A stretch of 21,775 nt of DNA from Ruminococcaceae bacterium UBA7212. GTDB lineage: Bacteria > Bacillota > Clostridia > Oscillospirales > Acutalibacteraceae. Positions 20,742 through 21,775 of this stretch are shown piece by piece (positions within the stretch are counted from its first letter, which is position 1; each line of letters starts with the position of its first letter). The notes below the pieces were generated by a model. It saw only the letters and a list, made by a program, of their open reading frames with translations, searched no databases and was not told the DNA's origin. Location: NCBI GenBank assembly GCA_002490525.1, contig DKUE01000021.1:1-21775 (forward strand). Direction: 5' to 3'. Made by a program: the position numbers and the translations under genes.

Positions 20742-21775
20742 CTAAATGGTTTTACCCATTAACAAGCGTTGTTCGGTTCTTATTCGCCTTTGATAGCTGC
20801 CTGTGTCGCAGTCCTGCTTGTTTGGGGAACTGCCTCCAATGACCAGAACTTTGCTGTTTTTTCGCTTTTTGCCCTCGGTTTTCATATGCAGAGGGTCATT
20901 CGGGTCGCCGTCAAAGCGAAGGTACCAATCAAAGCCGTCTTTCTTTGCTACAATCTTCACAACAAAGGCTTCAATCACACTTTCGGGAATGTCATTTTCG
21001 TCGGCGTTGGTGTACTGCTCTAAGGCGTACTGAAGCACCGTCAGCTTGTCTCTGTAATCTGTAATTACAGGCTCTTTATTGAGTTTCAGCTGAAGCTCTT
21101 CAACTTCGGCAGAGAGTTTCGCAATCTCTTCCTTGACCTCGGCAGTTTTTGCCCCGAAAGACTCCTTGTCAATTTCACCCTCTGCCCTCATTTCAATGAA
21201 AATGTCGAGTTTCTTCCTGAGCCTTTCAACCTCTTTGCACTTTTTCTCAATGATTGCCGCATAATCCACATCATCCTCTTTATCGTCAATGTGGGCTTCA
21301 AGCATGGAGTTGGCAAGGGCGAGCACCTTATCCTTCTGAGAAAGATAGTTTCTGAAAATGTGATTTGCCATCATCTGCAACTTCCACTCGGGTATCATCG
21401 GAGTCCGGCAGATACCGTCAAGAGGCAAGCCTTTCTTTTTTCTGCTTTCATAAGAGCCTGTACGAACGGAATCGTAACACTGATAACCGTAGCTTCTCTG
21501 TCGGTCGTCCCTGTCCCAGAGCTTTGTGTTGAACCTGTGACCGCATTCACAGATAAGGAACTTTCCCCATACGGTTGTTCTCGGCCTTTTGCCCGTTGTA
21601 CTTCTTCTTCCTGTGTTAAGATTTTTCATCTGAGCTGTTTTACTTGCCATAATTAATTGCACCCTTTCGAATTCTTCTTCAGTAATAATCGGCTCGTGTC
21701 TCCCTTTCACCTGTATCAGTTCAATCTCCCCGTAGTTTTTAATCTTTTTCTGTGTGAGGTAATCGGGAGTGTATT
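20742..21775 (-). CDS. Large serine recombinase, C-terminal part (runs off the window)
   Basis: The frame is open from the window edge (last full codon ends at 21773) to the stop at 20742, so about 343 C-terminal residues are visible and the N-terminal catalytic resolvase domain is missing. The visible part begins in the recombinase domain (QKKIKNYGEIELIQ, then HEPIITEEEFERVQLIM) and has a zinc-ribbon region (ICECGHRF, a YGYQCY segment, GICRTP), a long coiled coil (KKCKEVERLRKKLDIF to KLNKEP) and a basic tail. Large serine recombinases of this type (TnpX/TndX/phage integrase class) insert and excise mobile elements. A GTG at 21710 is internal and not the true start. Nothing suggests a frameshift in the visible part. 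Confidence 0.9.
   Translation of the reverse strand, partial: YTPDYLTQKKIKNYGEIELIQVKGRHEPIITEEEFERVQLIMASKTAQMKNLNTGRRSTTGKRPRTTVWGKFLICECGHRFNTKLWDRDDRQRSYGYQCYDSVRTGSYESRKKKGLPLDGICRTPMIPEWKLQMMANHIFRNYLSQKDKVLALANSMLEAHIDDKEDDVDYAAIIEKKCKEVERLRKKLDIFIEMRAEGEIDKESFGAKTAEVKEEIAKLSAEVEELQLKLNKEPVITDYRDKLTVLQYALEQYTNADENDIPESVIEAFVVKIVAKKDGFDWYLRFDGDPNDPLHMKTEGKKRKNSKVLVIGGSSPNKQDCDTGSYQRRIRTEQRLLMGKTI

Noticed and set aside
21708..21710. GTG at 21710 as the start of the serine recombinase
   Set aside because: The frame remains open to the window edge with typical recombinase-domain sequence, so the codon is internal and the gene is cut by the window.

Overview
The window looks like chromosome of a gut-type member of Bacillota, class Clostridia, probably Oscillospirales (Ruminococcaceae or Oscillospiraceae). 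This rests on gene content: DUF6120- and DUF6514-like small proteins, a dockerin-tailed secreted esterase, S1-domain and L,D-transpeptidase proteins of the clostridial type, strong AGGAGG-type ribosome binding sites, and near-consensus -35/17 bp/-10 promoters. No rRNA, tRNA or CRISPR array was seen.

Layout. (1) 1-6000 is an accessory-looking, visibly AT-richer stretch. It holds a GTG-started tyrosine recombinase (14-865), a gene-free segment with terminator hairpins and a copy of a widespread palindromic repeat (866-1367), and a minus-strand operon of padR, a DUF6120-like membrane gene and a small secreted protein (2608-1368). Divergent from it is a two-gene operon of unfamiliar multi-pass membrane proteins (2862-5969). 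The 250 bp between the divergent operons holds two good promoters and several operator-like palindromes. (2) 6099-9349 (minus) is an operon of an anchored extracytoplasmic protein of unknown function, a HAD phosphatase and rarA. (3) 9647-12657 (plus) has an S1-domain RNA-binding protein and a secreted alpha/beta hydrolase with a dockerin-like module. (4) 12658-16389 holds small conserved proteins (DUF6514-like at 12962; a 62-aa protein at 13295-13483), a secreted acidic protein with a sortase-like tail, a lipoprotein of the endonuclease/exonuclease/phosphatase fold, and a membrane-anchored SH3b/L,D-transpeptidase. (5) 16462-20093 (minus) is a heterodimeric ABC exporter with overlapping genes and a leader of about 185 nt. 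(6) 20742 to the right edge (minus) is the C-terminal part of a large serine recombinase, probably the end of another integrated element.

Several genes fit together. PadR probably regulates its own operon and possibly the divergent membrane pair. Genes in 10675-16389 mostly encode secreted or surface proteins involved in the cell wall or extracellular hydrolysis. The recombinases at both ends suggest the chromosomal core (about 6.1-20.5 kb) is flanked by acquired DNA. The best candidate for something undescribed is the 2862-5969 membrane pair with its shared control region.
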